64,000 bases of DNA, from assembly GCF_030818695.1 (NCBI RefSeq), contig NZ_JAUTAR010000001.1, positions 1,420,501-1,484,500 on the forward strand, written 5' to 3'. Under the pieces are notes generated by a model. That model had not been told where the DNA came from. It worked only from the letters and a program-made list of their open reading frames with translations, and did no database searches. Below, piece by piece: positions 1 to 6,918 of the stretch (its first letter is position 1; the number at the start of each line of letters is the position of its first letter). The position numbers were made by a program, and so were the translations under genes. The stretch is from Chryseobacterium sp. SORGH_AS_0447. Lineage in GTDB: Bacteria; Bacteroidota; Bacteroidia; Flavobacteriales; Weeksellaceae.

Positions 1-732
1 CTTCCATTGGGTAAGACGCTGGACCCATTCATCCAGCCGCGCATAGTCGATTTCTGTCCCGGCCGCCACATAACGGATAAAGGTATTTGGAGTGGTGAGC
101 CGCATATGCAGCATATCCCTTCTTCCGGGCGTATCTACAATGATATTGGTAATATGATGCTTTTCAAAAAGCTCACAGGTGGTATTGAAAATCTCTTCAT
201 CGGCAAACCATTCCGCATTCCGCAACTCGATGGCCAGCGGAACTTCTTTTGGCCATTCTTTTACAAACTTTTCAAGCCTGCTGTAATCTTTAGGCTGGTA
301 ATTATCATGAAGCTGGAGAAACGCCATTCCCAGCTTTTCTTCGAAATTCAGGATCGAAGTGGCAAACTGGGTAACGTGGTCGGTTATATCAATCAGCCGT
401 CGGTAATGGGAAATGGTGCTGGTGAGTTTTGGAAAAAACTTAAAATTTGCGGGCGTTTTATCTTTCCAGGTAATAATCTGTTCCGGAGCCGGCATTCCGT
501 AGAATGTCCCGTTCAGCTCAATGGAATTGAACTGGGTAGAGTAGTAGGTAAGTTCATCCTTCGTACCGCGTGGGTAAAATCCTTTCATATCGGTCTTATT
601 CCATTTGGCTGCTCCTACTGAAATATTCTCAAGCCCTTTTTTGTTCTGGCTTAAAATTTCCTTAGTCTGTGAATGGTCTTTAGGCAATGCAAAATCGATC
701 TTTGAAGGATCCTCTACTTTTCCGAATTTCAT
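1..732 (-). CDS. DUF72 (YecE-like) family protein, 3' end cut by window edge
   Basis: The minus strand is open from the ATG at 732 to the window edge, giving 244 residues with no stop. It begins MKFGKVEDPSKIDF and includes ISVGAAKWNKTDMKGFYPRG, FNSIELNGTFYGMP, AIELRNAEWF and GRRDMLHMRLTTPNTFIRYV. These are typical of the DUF72/YecE family, TIM-barrel-like proteins of unknown reaction that usually run to about 250-300 residues, so only the C-terminus is missing. It stands alone and has a -7 box 25 bases upstream of its start. The family assignment is by recognition and the biochemical role is unknown. A 204-codon open frame on the opposite strand (7-621) is a shadow of this gene. Confidence 0.85.
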   Translation of the reverse strand, partial: MKFGKVEDPSKIDFALPKDHSQTKEILSQNKKGLENISVGAAKWNKTDMKGFYPRGTKDELTYYSTQFNSIELNGTFYGMPAPEQIITWKDKTPANFKFFPKLTSTISHYRRLIDITDHVTQFATSILNFEEKLGMAFLQLHDNYQPKDYSRLEKFVKEWPKEVPLAIELRNAEWFADEEIFNTTCELFEKHHITNIIVDTPGRRDMLHMRLTTPNTFIRYVAAGTEIDYARLDEWVQRLTQWK

Positions 733-756
733 ATTTGAATGTTTTTAGTCTTGTAA

Positions 757-764
757 CAAATATA
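757..764 (-). promoter_or_regulatory. Bacteroidota -7 promoter box of the DUF72 gene
   Basis: On the minus strand the bases read TATATTTG, matching TAnnTTTG. The ATG at 732 would leave a leader of roughly 20 bases. No clear -33 TTG is seen at the usual distance. Confidence 0.45.
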
Positions 765-820
765 AGACAAAACCCACAGAAATTGTTTTCCATGAGATTG
801 AATACAGCAGTTTCCTACCA

Positions 821-845
821 CAAAAAAGCACGCTAAAAAGCGTGC
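821..845 (-). terminator. Rho-independent terminator of the nrdB-nrdA operon
   Basis: GCACGCT (828-834) pairs with AGCGTGC (839-845) around an AAAA loop. Read on the minus strand the hairpin is followed by TTTTTTG, so it ends transcription coming from nrdA. Confidence 0.85.
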
Positions 846-880
846 CGAAGTGAATATGTATTGTTTATTATTTGGGAGTC

Positions 881-2539
881 TTATGCTTCACAAGCCGTGC
901 AGGTAACAAAATTTACCATCATTTCTTTAGAAACAGAAGAACTTCTTTGATAATAAAGGGTTTTTACACCTTTCTTCCATGCTTCGATGTAAAGGTAGTT
1001 CACATCTTTCACAGGCATTGTTGAAGGGATCTGCAAGTTCAGAGACTGCGCCTGGTCAATGTACTGTTGTCTTTGGGCAGCCTGGGAAATAATCTCCATT
1101 GGAGAGATTTCCTTGAATGTTTTGAACACTGCTTTCTCTTCATCGGTTAGTTCCTTCAAATGTTGTACCGAACCGTGATTCAACATGATCGTTCTCCATG
1201 TTTCTTCATTATCCAACCCTTTTGCTTCCAGTAATTTGGCCAGATATTTATTTTTACGCATAAAGTTTCCTTTCGCAAGTCCGGCTTTATAATAGTTGGA
1301 CGCAAATGGCTCGATTCCCGGAGAAGTCTGCCCTAGAATTGCAGAACTTGAGGTTGTAGGAGCGATTGCCATCGTCGTGGTATTTCTCAAACCGTATCCT
1401 TTTAGCAATTCAGGTTCTCCGTAGATATTGGCCAGTTCTCTTGATGCCTGTTCTGCCTGCTCTTTGATTCGTCTGAAAGCCCTCGCGTTGAACTGGGTTG
1501 CTTCAAAACTTTCAAACGGGATCATATTCTTTTGCAGATAAGAATGGTATCCTAAAACACCTAATCCTAATGCTCGGTGACGCATCGCGAAGTTTCTCGC
1601 GCCCTGCAGGTAATAGTTTCCTTCCGTTTTATCGATGAATTCGGATAATACGGCATCTAAGAAATAAATTGCCAGTTTTACGGCATCGGTATCTTTCCAC
1701 TCGTCATACAGCTCCAGGTTCATGGAAGACAGACAGCAGATGAAAGATTCTTCTCTGGTGGAAGGAAGCATGATTTCGGAACATAGGTTACTGGCGTTTA
1801 CCGTTAATCCAAGATCTTTATATACCTGAGGTTTGTTACGGTTTACATTATCCGTAAAGAAGATATAAGGTAGACCTTTCTGCTGACGGCTTTCCAATAC
1901 CCTTGCCCAGATTTTACGCTTATCCATATCCCCGTCGATCATATCCTGCATCCAGTAGTCCGGCACACAGATTCCCGTAAACAGGTTCTGAATCGGGCTT
2001 CCGATATCTTTAATCGATAAAAATTCTTCAATATCCCCGTGGTCAATGTCAAGGTAAGCGGCAAAAGCTCCTCTTCTTACCCCACCCTGGGAAACAACAT
2101 CCATTGCGGTATCAAACAATTTCATGAAAGAAACCGCTCCTGAAGATTTTCCGTTGTCCGTTACCGCTGTTCCACGGTTACGGAGCTCCCCGAAATACCC
2201 TGAAGTTCCGCCTCCGATTTTCGTCTGCATGATCACTTCCCCCATTTTGTGGGTGATGCCTTCAATGCTGTCCGGAATGTGGACGTTGAAACACGAGATA
2301 GGAAGCCCTCTCTGGGTTCCCATGTTGGCCCAAACCGGCGATGAGAAACTGATCCATCCTTTGGTGATCATTTCCTTGAACGCAGGCTGAAGTTCCGGCT
2401 TATATAATCTTTTTGCTGCCGCAGTGGTAATCCGGTCGATCGCACCATCTACCGTTTCCCCTTTCAGCAAATAGCCTCTGTTCAGCATTTGCTCAGACTC
2501 TTCATTGAGCCACCATATGTTGTTGTTCTGTTCGTCCAT
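881..2539 (-). CDS. nrdA: Ribonucleoside-diphosphate reductase, alpha (catalytic) subunit, class Ia
   Basis: 552 residues. It reduces ribonucleoside diphosphates to deoxy forms using the radical supplied by NrdB. All catalytic positions are visible: the redox cysteines C83 (PISCFNVHI) and C268/C269 (FICCLSSMNL), the N-x-C-x-E triad N251/C253/E255 (NLCSEIMLPS), the radical-relay tyrosines Y529-Y530 (TLYYQRSSS), and a C-terminal cysteine pair C547/C550 (TCTACEA) that would accept electrons from thioredoxin or glutaredoxin. Many NrdA proteins are 750 residues or more. This short form begins directly in the catalytic domain and has no N-terminal ATP-cone. It is the last gene of a minus-strand unit beginning with nrdB, separated from it by a two-gene insert, and ends at a strong terminator. 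Confidence 0.97.
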   Translation of the reverse strand: MDEQNNNIWWLNEESEQMLNRGYLLKGETVDGAIDRITTAAAKRLYKPELQPAFKEMITKGWISFSSPVWANMGTQRGLPISCFNVHIPDSIEGITHKMGEVIMQTKIGGGTSGYFGELRNRGTAVTDNGKSSGAVSFMKLFDTAMDVVSQGGVRRGAFAAYLDIDHGDIEEFLSIKDIGSPIQNLFTGICVPDYWMQDMIDGDMDKRKIWARVLESRQQKGLPYIFFTDNVNRNKPQVYKDLGLTVNASNLCSEIMLPSTREESFICCLSSMNLELYDEWKDTDAVKLAIYFLDAVLSEFIDKTEGNYYLQGARNFAMRHRALGLGVLGYHSYLQKNMIPFESFEATQFNARAFRRIKEQAEQASRELANIYGEPELLKGYGLRNTTTMAIAPTTSSSAILGQTSPGIEPFASNYYKAGLAKGNFMRKNKYLAKLLEAKGLDNEETWRTIMLNHGSVQHLKELTDEEKAVFKTFKEISPMEIISQAAQRQQYIDQAQSLNLQIPSTMPVKDVNYLYIEAWKKGVKTLYYQRSSSVSKEMMVNFVTCTACEA

Positions 2540-2620
2540 AGTTGTTATATTTTCGAATTCCCGAGCGGTTTTAAGGCTCAGGAATTTTGTTTCTTATGTT
2601 ATTAAAAATTGGATTACAAA

Positions 2621-2644
2621 TGCTTCGACAGGCTCAGCATGACA
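2621..2644. repeat. Dispersed extragenic repeat containing TTCGACAGGCTCAGC
   Basis: The spacer between nrdA and the upstream microprotein holds TGCTTCGACAGGCTCAGCAT followed by GACA. I know this core as a frequently repeated extragenic sequence in many bacterial genomes, including Chryseobacterium. Only one copy is in this window, so its repetitive nature rests on recall. Confidence 0.5.
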
Positions 2645-2692
2645 TTGCTAGTACTATCTGTTTTGACGCTCGCTAAATGATAATTATGTTAA

Positions 2693-2830
2693 CTAACTAT
2701 TGGCTGAGCTATTGTTTTTGGGCGGAGGCGGAGGCGGGTTATGCATTGTAGGTACTTGTCCGTTCTTCACTATTCCACCTTGAGGATTAGAATTAATTTT
2801 TACTTCCGAAATATTTATTTTTTTACTCAT
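2693..2830 (-). CDS. 45-residue proline-rich microprotein
   Basis: The ATG at 2830 opens a 45-codon frame ending TAG at 2693. The product begins MSKKINISEVKINSNPQGG, continues IVKNGQVPTMHN and ends in a run of six prolines followed by KNNSSANS. It has no signal peptide or membrane segment. Its start overlaps the end of the upstream 2-TM gene by 8 bases, which suggests translational coupling and a shared job. I do not recognise the family. The overlap, the ordered composition and the polyproline tail argue for a real gene despite its size. It lies between nrdB and nrdA, where no extra gene is expected. Confidence 0.6.
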   Translation of the reverse strand: MSKKINISEVKINSNPQGGIVKNGQVPTMHNPPPPPPKNNSSANS

Positions 2831-3326
2831 GTCTTGTTAATTTTTGTGAATAAATGTTTACTTCGCTTTCTGCTTTTTTATTTAGATTTTTTATACTTTT
2901 TATATTAATGGATGAGTCAATATCTTCAATTTTTTTACTACCATCCATAATTTTGTATAACCTTCCTTTAGCCTTAGTTTCATTAATATGATTTTCTTCA
3001 AAATCAATCCATAATTTTTCTAATTCTAAAGTTCTTTCATAATATAGTAATCGTAGTTTCTTTATTTCATCAAGATCTTTATCAGAACTAATTATAAAGT
3101 TTTCAATACTTTGCAGTAATTGGATTGATCCAATTACAATAAAAGATATTACAGTAGGAATTTCAAAATTTTTAAATGCTGTAAAAATTCCAGATGCAGA
3201 AAAAAGTATTGTTATTATCTTAAACCATTTTCTCCATTTTCTTTGATTTGAAATGTAAGAAACTAAATAAATATCTCCTTTTTTAGTATCTAATAAATCA
3301 TTCCATATTTTTGTCCTTACTGTCAC
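2823..3326 (-). CDS. Small 2-TM protein, possibly SLATT-like
   Basis: 167 residues from a GTG start 16 bases after the nrdB stop. Two adjacent hydrophobic segments lie at about 35-52 (FKIITILFSASGIFTAF) and 57-75 (PTVISFIVIGSIQLLQSI). They are followed by a charged helical, coiled-coil-like half rich in E, K and L with no membrane segment. Two N-terminal TM helices followed by a long helix is the layout of the SLATT effector domain, which sits beside nucleotide-sensing or NTase genes in conflict systems. The match is by architecture only, since no diagnostic motif is visible. It is co-oriented with nrdB, overlaps the next microprotein gene by 8 bases, and is visibly more A+T-rich than nrdA or nrdB, suggesting acquisition. 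Alternatively it is an unrelated small membrane protein. Confidence 0.6.
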   Translation of the reverse strand: MTVRTKIWNDLLDTKKGDIYLVSYISNQRKWRKWFKIITILFSASGIFTAFKNFEIPTVISFIVIGSIQLLQSIENFIISSDKDLDEIKKLRLLYYERTLELEKLWIDFEENHINETKAKGRLYKIMDGSKKIEDIDSSINIKSIKNLNKKAESEVNIYSQKLTRHE

Positions 3327-3342
3327 AAAAATTTAATCAAAT

Positions 3343-4317
3343 TTAAAACAAGTCATTAGCCGTAATACTCTTATCGTGCTTAGTATAATCTACCGGTCTT
3401 TTTGCAAAGAAATCATCCATGGAATTGGCAAAAACCTCTTCCTCGAACCAAACCATCGGTCTGTACTGCTCAGCAGTGATGTTATATCTCGGCGTCATGT
3501 TGATTTTCTTTAAACTGTCATCAACACGGTATTTCATGAAATTTAAAAGGTCTTCTTTGGAAACGTGGTCGATTTCACCCAATTCGAAGATCCAGCTCAG
3601 GATGTCGCCTTCTCTTTCAATTGATTCATCCACCAATGTATAAATGTCTTCGATATCGCTGTCAGTTAAAAGATCCGGCTGCTCCTCTCTGATTTTGTTG
3701 ATTAAATAAATTCCGGCATTCGCGTGGATCTGCTCATCTACGGAAGTCCAGGCAATAATGTTGGAAACATTTTTCATAAATCCTTTAAATCTTGTGAAAG
3801 AAAGGATGATGGCAAACTGAGAGAAAAGAGATACGTTTTCTACCAGGATACTGAACAGCAATAAAGCCGAAACATATTCTTTAGGCGTTGCGGAATTGGC
3901 ATGTCTCAGGGCATTTCCTAAAAACTCGATTCTGCTTTTCACAGCAGGAATTTCCACCACGTTAAGGAACTCATCGTTGTATCCCAACACCTCAAGAAGA
4001 CGCGAATACGCTTCCGAGTGACGGAATTCACACTCTGCAAAGGTAGAACCCAACCCGTTGAATTCAGGTTTCGGAAGGTGCGTGTATAGATTTCCCCAGA
4101 AGGTCTTTACAGACACCTCAATCTGTGCAATCGCTAAAAGCGCATTTTTCACAGCATGTTTTTCATGCGGCTCCAGCTGCGAATGAAAATCCTGAACATC
4201 TGCAGTAAAATCCACTTCGGAATGTACCCAGAACGATTTGTTGATCGCCTCTACGAACTGAAGAACTTCAGGGTATTCAAATGGCTTGTAACTTACTCTC
4301 TTATCAAAAACTCCCAT
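3343..4317 (-). CDS. nrdB: Ribonucleoside-diphosphate reductase, beta (radical-generating) subunit, class Ia
   Basis: 324 residues. It forms the di-iron/tyrosyl radical cofactor and passes the radical to NrdA. Metal ligands are recognisable as E67 (AQIEVSVKT), E97 and H100 (CEFRHSEAY), E160 (ILVENVSLF), and E195 and H198 (DEQIHAN). Y104, four residues after H100, occupies the place of the radical tyrosine (E. coli Y122), so a tyrosyl-radical class I enzyme is likely. The protein starts MGVFDKRVSYKPFEY with no N-terminal ATP-cone of the kind some Bacteroidota NrdB proteins carry. It is the first gene of the minus-strand nrd unit, with a 426-base regulatory spacer before it. Confidence 0.96.
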   Translation of the reverse strand: MGVFDKRVSYKPFEYPEVLQFVEAINKSFWVHSEVDFTADVQDFHSQLEPHEKHAVKNALLAIAQIEVSVKTFWGNLYTHLPKPEFNGLGSTFAECEFRHSEAYSRLLEVLGYNDEFLNVVEIPAVKSRIEFLGNALRHANSATPKEYVSALLLFSILVENVSLFSQFAIILSFTRFKGFMKNVSNIIAWTSVDEQIHANAGIYLINKIREEQPDLLTDSDIEDIYTLVDESIEREGDILSWIFELGEIDHVSKEDLLNFMKYRVDDSLKKINMTPRYNITAEQYRPMVWFEEEVFANSMDDFFAKRPVDYTKHDKSITANDLF

Positions 4318-4411
4318 GTTAAAATGTCTTTAAATTTAATTAATCGGATCAGTGTGGAAAAGTCCGGTGTGATAAGCAAGTTGCTGATTGATAATGATTT
4401 ATTGCTAAAAG

Positions 4412-4420
4412 TTATTCACA
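4412..4420 (+). promoter_or_regulatory. DnaA-box-like 9-mer upstream of nrdB
   Basis: TTATTCACA fits the DnaA consensus TTATNCACA exactly. Two further 9-mers reading TTTTCCACA (one mismatch to TTATCCACA) lie at 4353-4361 on the minus strand and 4525-4533 on the plus strand. In E. coli, DnaA binds the nrd promoter, so the location is plausible. Chance occurrence in A+T-rich DNA cannot be excluded. Confidence 0.3.
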
Positions 4421-4455
4421 ATCAAAACTGCTGCATATTCCCGGCCGTCTAAGTA

Positions 4456-4463
4456 CAAAGTTA
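4456..4463 (-). promoter_or_regulatory. Candidate -7 promoter box of nrdB
   Basis: The minus strand reads TAACTTTG (TAnnTTTG), about 140 bases before the nrdB ATG. The nearest upstream TTTG is 27 bases away, longer than usual, so the match is partial. Confidence 0.35.
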
Positions 4464-4743
4464 GAAAACAAGAACTGTAAATGAAAGGGGCAAACACTAA
4501 TTCGTTGAGTTTTAACAGTAAAAGTTTTCCACATTTGCACGGAAAGCCTTTAAATATTGACTTACAAACCTTTATCGTGGAAAAATACGGGATATTGCCG
4601 GTTTTGAATTAAACAAAAAATTGTAAACCCTTATAAATAAAGGATTAATTTATTAAACATGAATTTATGTAAAGAAATTTCCATTCTCCGTAACAAATTA
4701 AAAATTGTACCTACTTATTGGGTATAAAACATAACATCACTTC

Positions 4744-5433
4744 ATGTTACTAATTCAGGATTTACATAAATCGTACGATACGGGAAAAAGCAAGCTGCAC
4801 GTACTCAAGGGGATCAATCTCAGCATTTCCGAGGGCGAGTTTGTTTCGATCATGGGAAGTTCCGGTTCCGGGAAGTCTACGCTTCTGAACATCATCGGTA
4901 TTCTTGATGAAAAAGATTCCGGCGTCTACGAACTGGATAATGTGCCGATCGAGCATCTGTCTGAGGTAAAAGCTGCGGAATACAGAAGCCGCTTTTTGGG
5001 ATTTATTTTCCAGTCCTTCAACCTGATTGGATATAAAACCGCCCTGGATAATGTAGCACTTCCTCTGTATTACCAGAATGTCCCGAGAAAAGAACGTAAC
5101 CAGAAAGCGATGGAGTACCTGGAAAAAGTAGGATTGGCGCAGTGGGCAAACCACTTGCCGAATGAACTTTCCGGAGGGCAGAAACAGAGGGTCGCCATTG
5201 CCAGAGCATTGATCACTGATCCGAAAGTGGTATTGGCAGATGAACCTACCGGAGCATTGGACTCCAAAACCACGCACGACATCATGAAGCTGTTACAGGA
5301 TATTAACAACGAAGGGAAAACCATCATCGTCGTTACCCACGAACCTGACGTTGCCGCCCAGACCAAAAGAAACGTCGTGCTCCGAGACGGAATCATTGAA
5401 AGCGATGAGTTTATTAAGCAGCATGTGCTGTGA
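4744..5433 (+). CDS. ABC transporter ATP-binding protein (MacB/LolD type)
   Basis: 229 residues, the usual length of a stand-alone MacB/LolD-class ATPase. Walker A is GSSGSGKST (38-46), the Q-loop is Q90, the signature is LSGGQKQRVAIARAL (from 142), Walker B is VVLADEPTGALD (from 162) and the H-loop is H199. It would power the two FtsX-like permeases encoded just downstream, coupling ATP hydrolysis on the cytoplasmic side to periplasmic movements (mechanotransmission). First gene of a four-gene plus-strand operon with permease, permease and HlyD-like adaptor. The substrate cannot be read from the sequence; macrolide, peptide or lipid export are family possibilities. Confidence 0.92.
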   Translation: MLLIQDLHKSYDTGKSKLHVLKGINLSISEGEFVSIMGSSGSGKSTLLNIIGILDEKDSGVYELDNVPIEHLSEVKAAEYRSRFLGFIFQSFNLIGYKTALDNVALPLYYQNVPRKERNQKAMEYLEKVGLAQWANHLPNELSGGQKQRVAIARALITDPKVVLADEPTGALDSKTTHDIMKLLQDINNEGKTIIVVTHEPDVAAQTKRNVVLRDGIIESDEFIKQHVL

Positions 5434-5498
5434 GGTAGTGTCTAGGTATTGAAAGAAAAGGGTGTTATAATAAAAGTAATTAAATCAGCGGATAGATG

Positions 5499-5527
5499 AG
5501 ACTTCCCTCATCCAGCTTCCCGCTTCA
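5499..5527. repeat. Dispersed spacer repeat of the CTTCC..CATCCAGCTTCC family (copy 1)
   Basis: The spacer between ATPase and permease holds AGACTTCCCTCATCCAGCTT followed by CCCGCTTC. Related copies lie at 9857-9892 and 43523-43557. All three are in noncoding spacers and on the same strand. Confidence 0.6.
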
Positions 5528-5538
5528 AGCTTAAAAAT

Positions 5539-6768
5539 ATGTTTGATCTAGATCGTTGGCAGGAAATATTCAGTTCGATCCGCAGTAATGTATTACGGAC
5601 AGTACTTTCCGGTTTTACCGTGGCGTTGGGATTGTTTATTTTCATTGTTCTTTTCGGAATAGGTTCGGGATTGCAGAATGCCTTTACGCAGGGGTTTGCG
5701 CGGGATGCCCAAAACCTGATCTCGATTGTAACAGGAAAAACAACCATTGCTTACAACGGACTTCAGTCTGACCGCCAGGTGACAATGAACAACGAAGATT
5801 ACGATTTCCTGGTGAATATCGATAAAGAAAAAGTGGGAAGCTCCACGCCGAGATATACCTCGAATTTATTGGTAAAATATGGAAAAGAAAGCGGAAACTA
5901 CCAGATCAATGGGGCAAAACCTGAAGAGCAGGTAATCGAAAACCGGAAGATACTGGAAGGCCGTTACCTGACACCCACGGATCTCGACCGGAAACAGAAT
6001 GTGGCTGTGATCGGAAGAATGGTTCAGCGTGACCTCATTAAAAACGGAAGTCCTGTCGGTAAAGAATTGAGCATCAACGGAACCATGTTTAAAGTGGTGG
6101 GGGTTTTCTCGGATGACGGCGGCGACTGGGACGAAAGGCATATTACGGTTCCGATTACCACCCTGCAGCAGATGAAAAAAGGTTCAGATACGGTAAGCAT
6201 CAACTATATTGCCTACAATGATAAGATGACACCGGAACAGGCCATCAAATATGGTGACGAACTGAAAGAACGGTTAAAAGCCCGGAAAAATGTAGCGCCC
6301 GATGATGAAAACGGAGTACGGGTCTGGAACAACGCCCAGAACATGAACGATACGTTCGCCTTCATGGCCGTTCTTACCGGAATTGTAGGATTTATCGGAA
6401 TGGGGACATTGCTGGCGGGAATTATCGGGATCAGTAACATCATGGTTTACATCGTAAAAGAAAGGACCAAAGAAATCGGGGTGAGAAAAGCCATCGGTGC
6501 CAAACCGCGGAGTATTGTCGCCCTGATCGTTCAGGAAAGCGTCGTGATTACCGTCGTTTCCGGATTGGTAGGTGTGGGGCTTGGCGTATTGGCCTTGTAT
6601 TTAATAGGTGATAACCTCGAAGAATATTTTATAAAAGACCCAAGTGTAGGATGGGGGCATATTATTGCAGCCTTTATCGCGCTGGTTTTTTCAGGACTGA
6701 TCGCAGGATTTGTTCCGGCATACCGGGCATCGAAAATCAAGCCGATCGAAGCTTTAAGAACGGAATGA
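5539..6768 (+). CDS. MacB-like ABC transporter permease (first)
   Basis: 409 residues. The order is cytoplasmic start MFDLDRWQEIFSSIRSN, TM1 at about 20-42 (VLSGFTVALGLFIFIVLFG), a periplasmic MacB-type domain, then the FtsX domain with three TM segments near 275-300, 330-352 and 370-390. The family loop VKERTKEIGVRKAIGAKP sits between TM2 and TM3, and the protein ends KPIEALRTE, which is common in this family. It would pair with the second permease (next gene) as a heterodimer driven by the ATPase at 4744. The spacer from the ATPase is 105 bases and contains a dispersed repeat. Confidence 0.9.
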   Translation: MFDLDRWQEIFSSIRSNVLRTVLSGFTVALGLFIFIVLFGIGSGLQNAFTQGFARDAQNLISIVTGKTTIAYNGLQSDRQVTMNNEDYDFLVNIDKEKVGSSTPRYTSNLLVKYGKESGNYQINGAKPEEQVIENRKILEGRYLTPTDLDRKQNVAVIGRMVQRDLIKNGSPVGKELSINGTMFKVVGVFSDDGGDWDERHITVPITTLQQMKKGSDTVSINYIAYNDKMTPEQAIKYGDELKERLKARKNVAPDDENGVRVWNNAQNMNDTFAFMAVLTGIVGFIGMGTLLAGIIGISNIMVYIVKERTKEIGVRKAIGAKPRSIVALIVQESVVITVVSGLVGVGLGVLALYLIGDNLEEYFIKDPSVGWGHIIAAFIALVFSGLIAGFVPAYRASKIKPIEALRTE

Positions 6769-6858
6769 TAAAAGTGAATGGTGAATTTTGCTTCGCAAGT
6801 GAATAGTGAATTTATAAGTAAACTGAAATTGACAAGCACAGCGAATTGACCCAAAGGA

Positions 6859-6892
6859 ATTGACCATTGACTCGCAGAAATTGACCATTGAC
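6859..6892. repeat. Tandem copies of ATTGACCATTGAC in a permease spacer
   Basis: ATTGACCATTGAC occurs at 6859-6871 and again at 6880-6892, a 21-base period, in the 150-base spacer between the two permease genes. The same spacer has degenerate GTGAATGGTGAATTT and GTGAATAGTGAATTT words just upstream (6775-6812). It looks like repeat-derived filler; no coding potential is seen. Confidence 0.6.
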
Positions 6893-6918
6893 AGTATTAA
6901 AAAGATTGACAATTAAAA

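Larger units (their letters stand above)
4318..4743. other. Divergent intergenic region between nrdB and the efflux operon
   Basis: This 426-base spacer holds the nrdB leader and promoter on the minus strand and the upstream region of the ABC operon on the plus strand. A minus-strand -7-like box lies at 4456-4463. Three DnaA-box-like 9-mers are present at 4353-4361, 4412-4420 and 4525-4533. I see no convincing gene. A 98-codon frame at 4156-4452 is mostly antisense to nrdB. Confidence 0.6.

Noticed and set aside
7..621. 204-codon plus-strand open frame
   Set aside because: It is antisense to the DUF72 gene, whose protein has clear family motifs; the plus-strand product has none.
4762..5277. 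171-codon minus-strand open frame inside the ABC ATPase gene
   Set aside because: Antisense to a gene with complete Walker and signature motifs; no motifs of its own.
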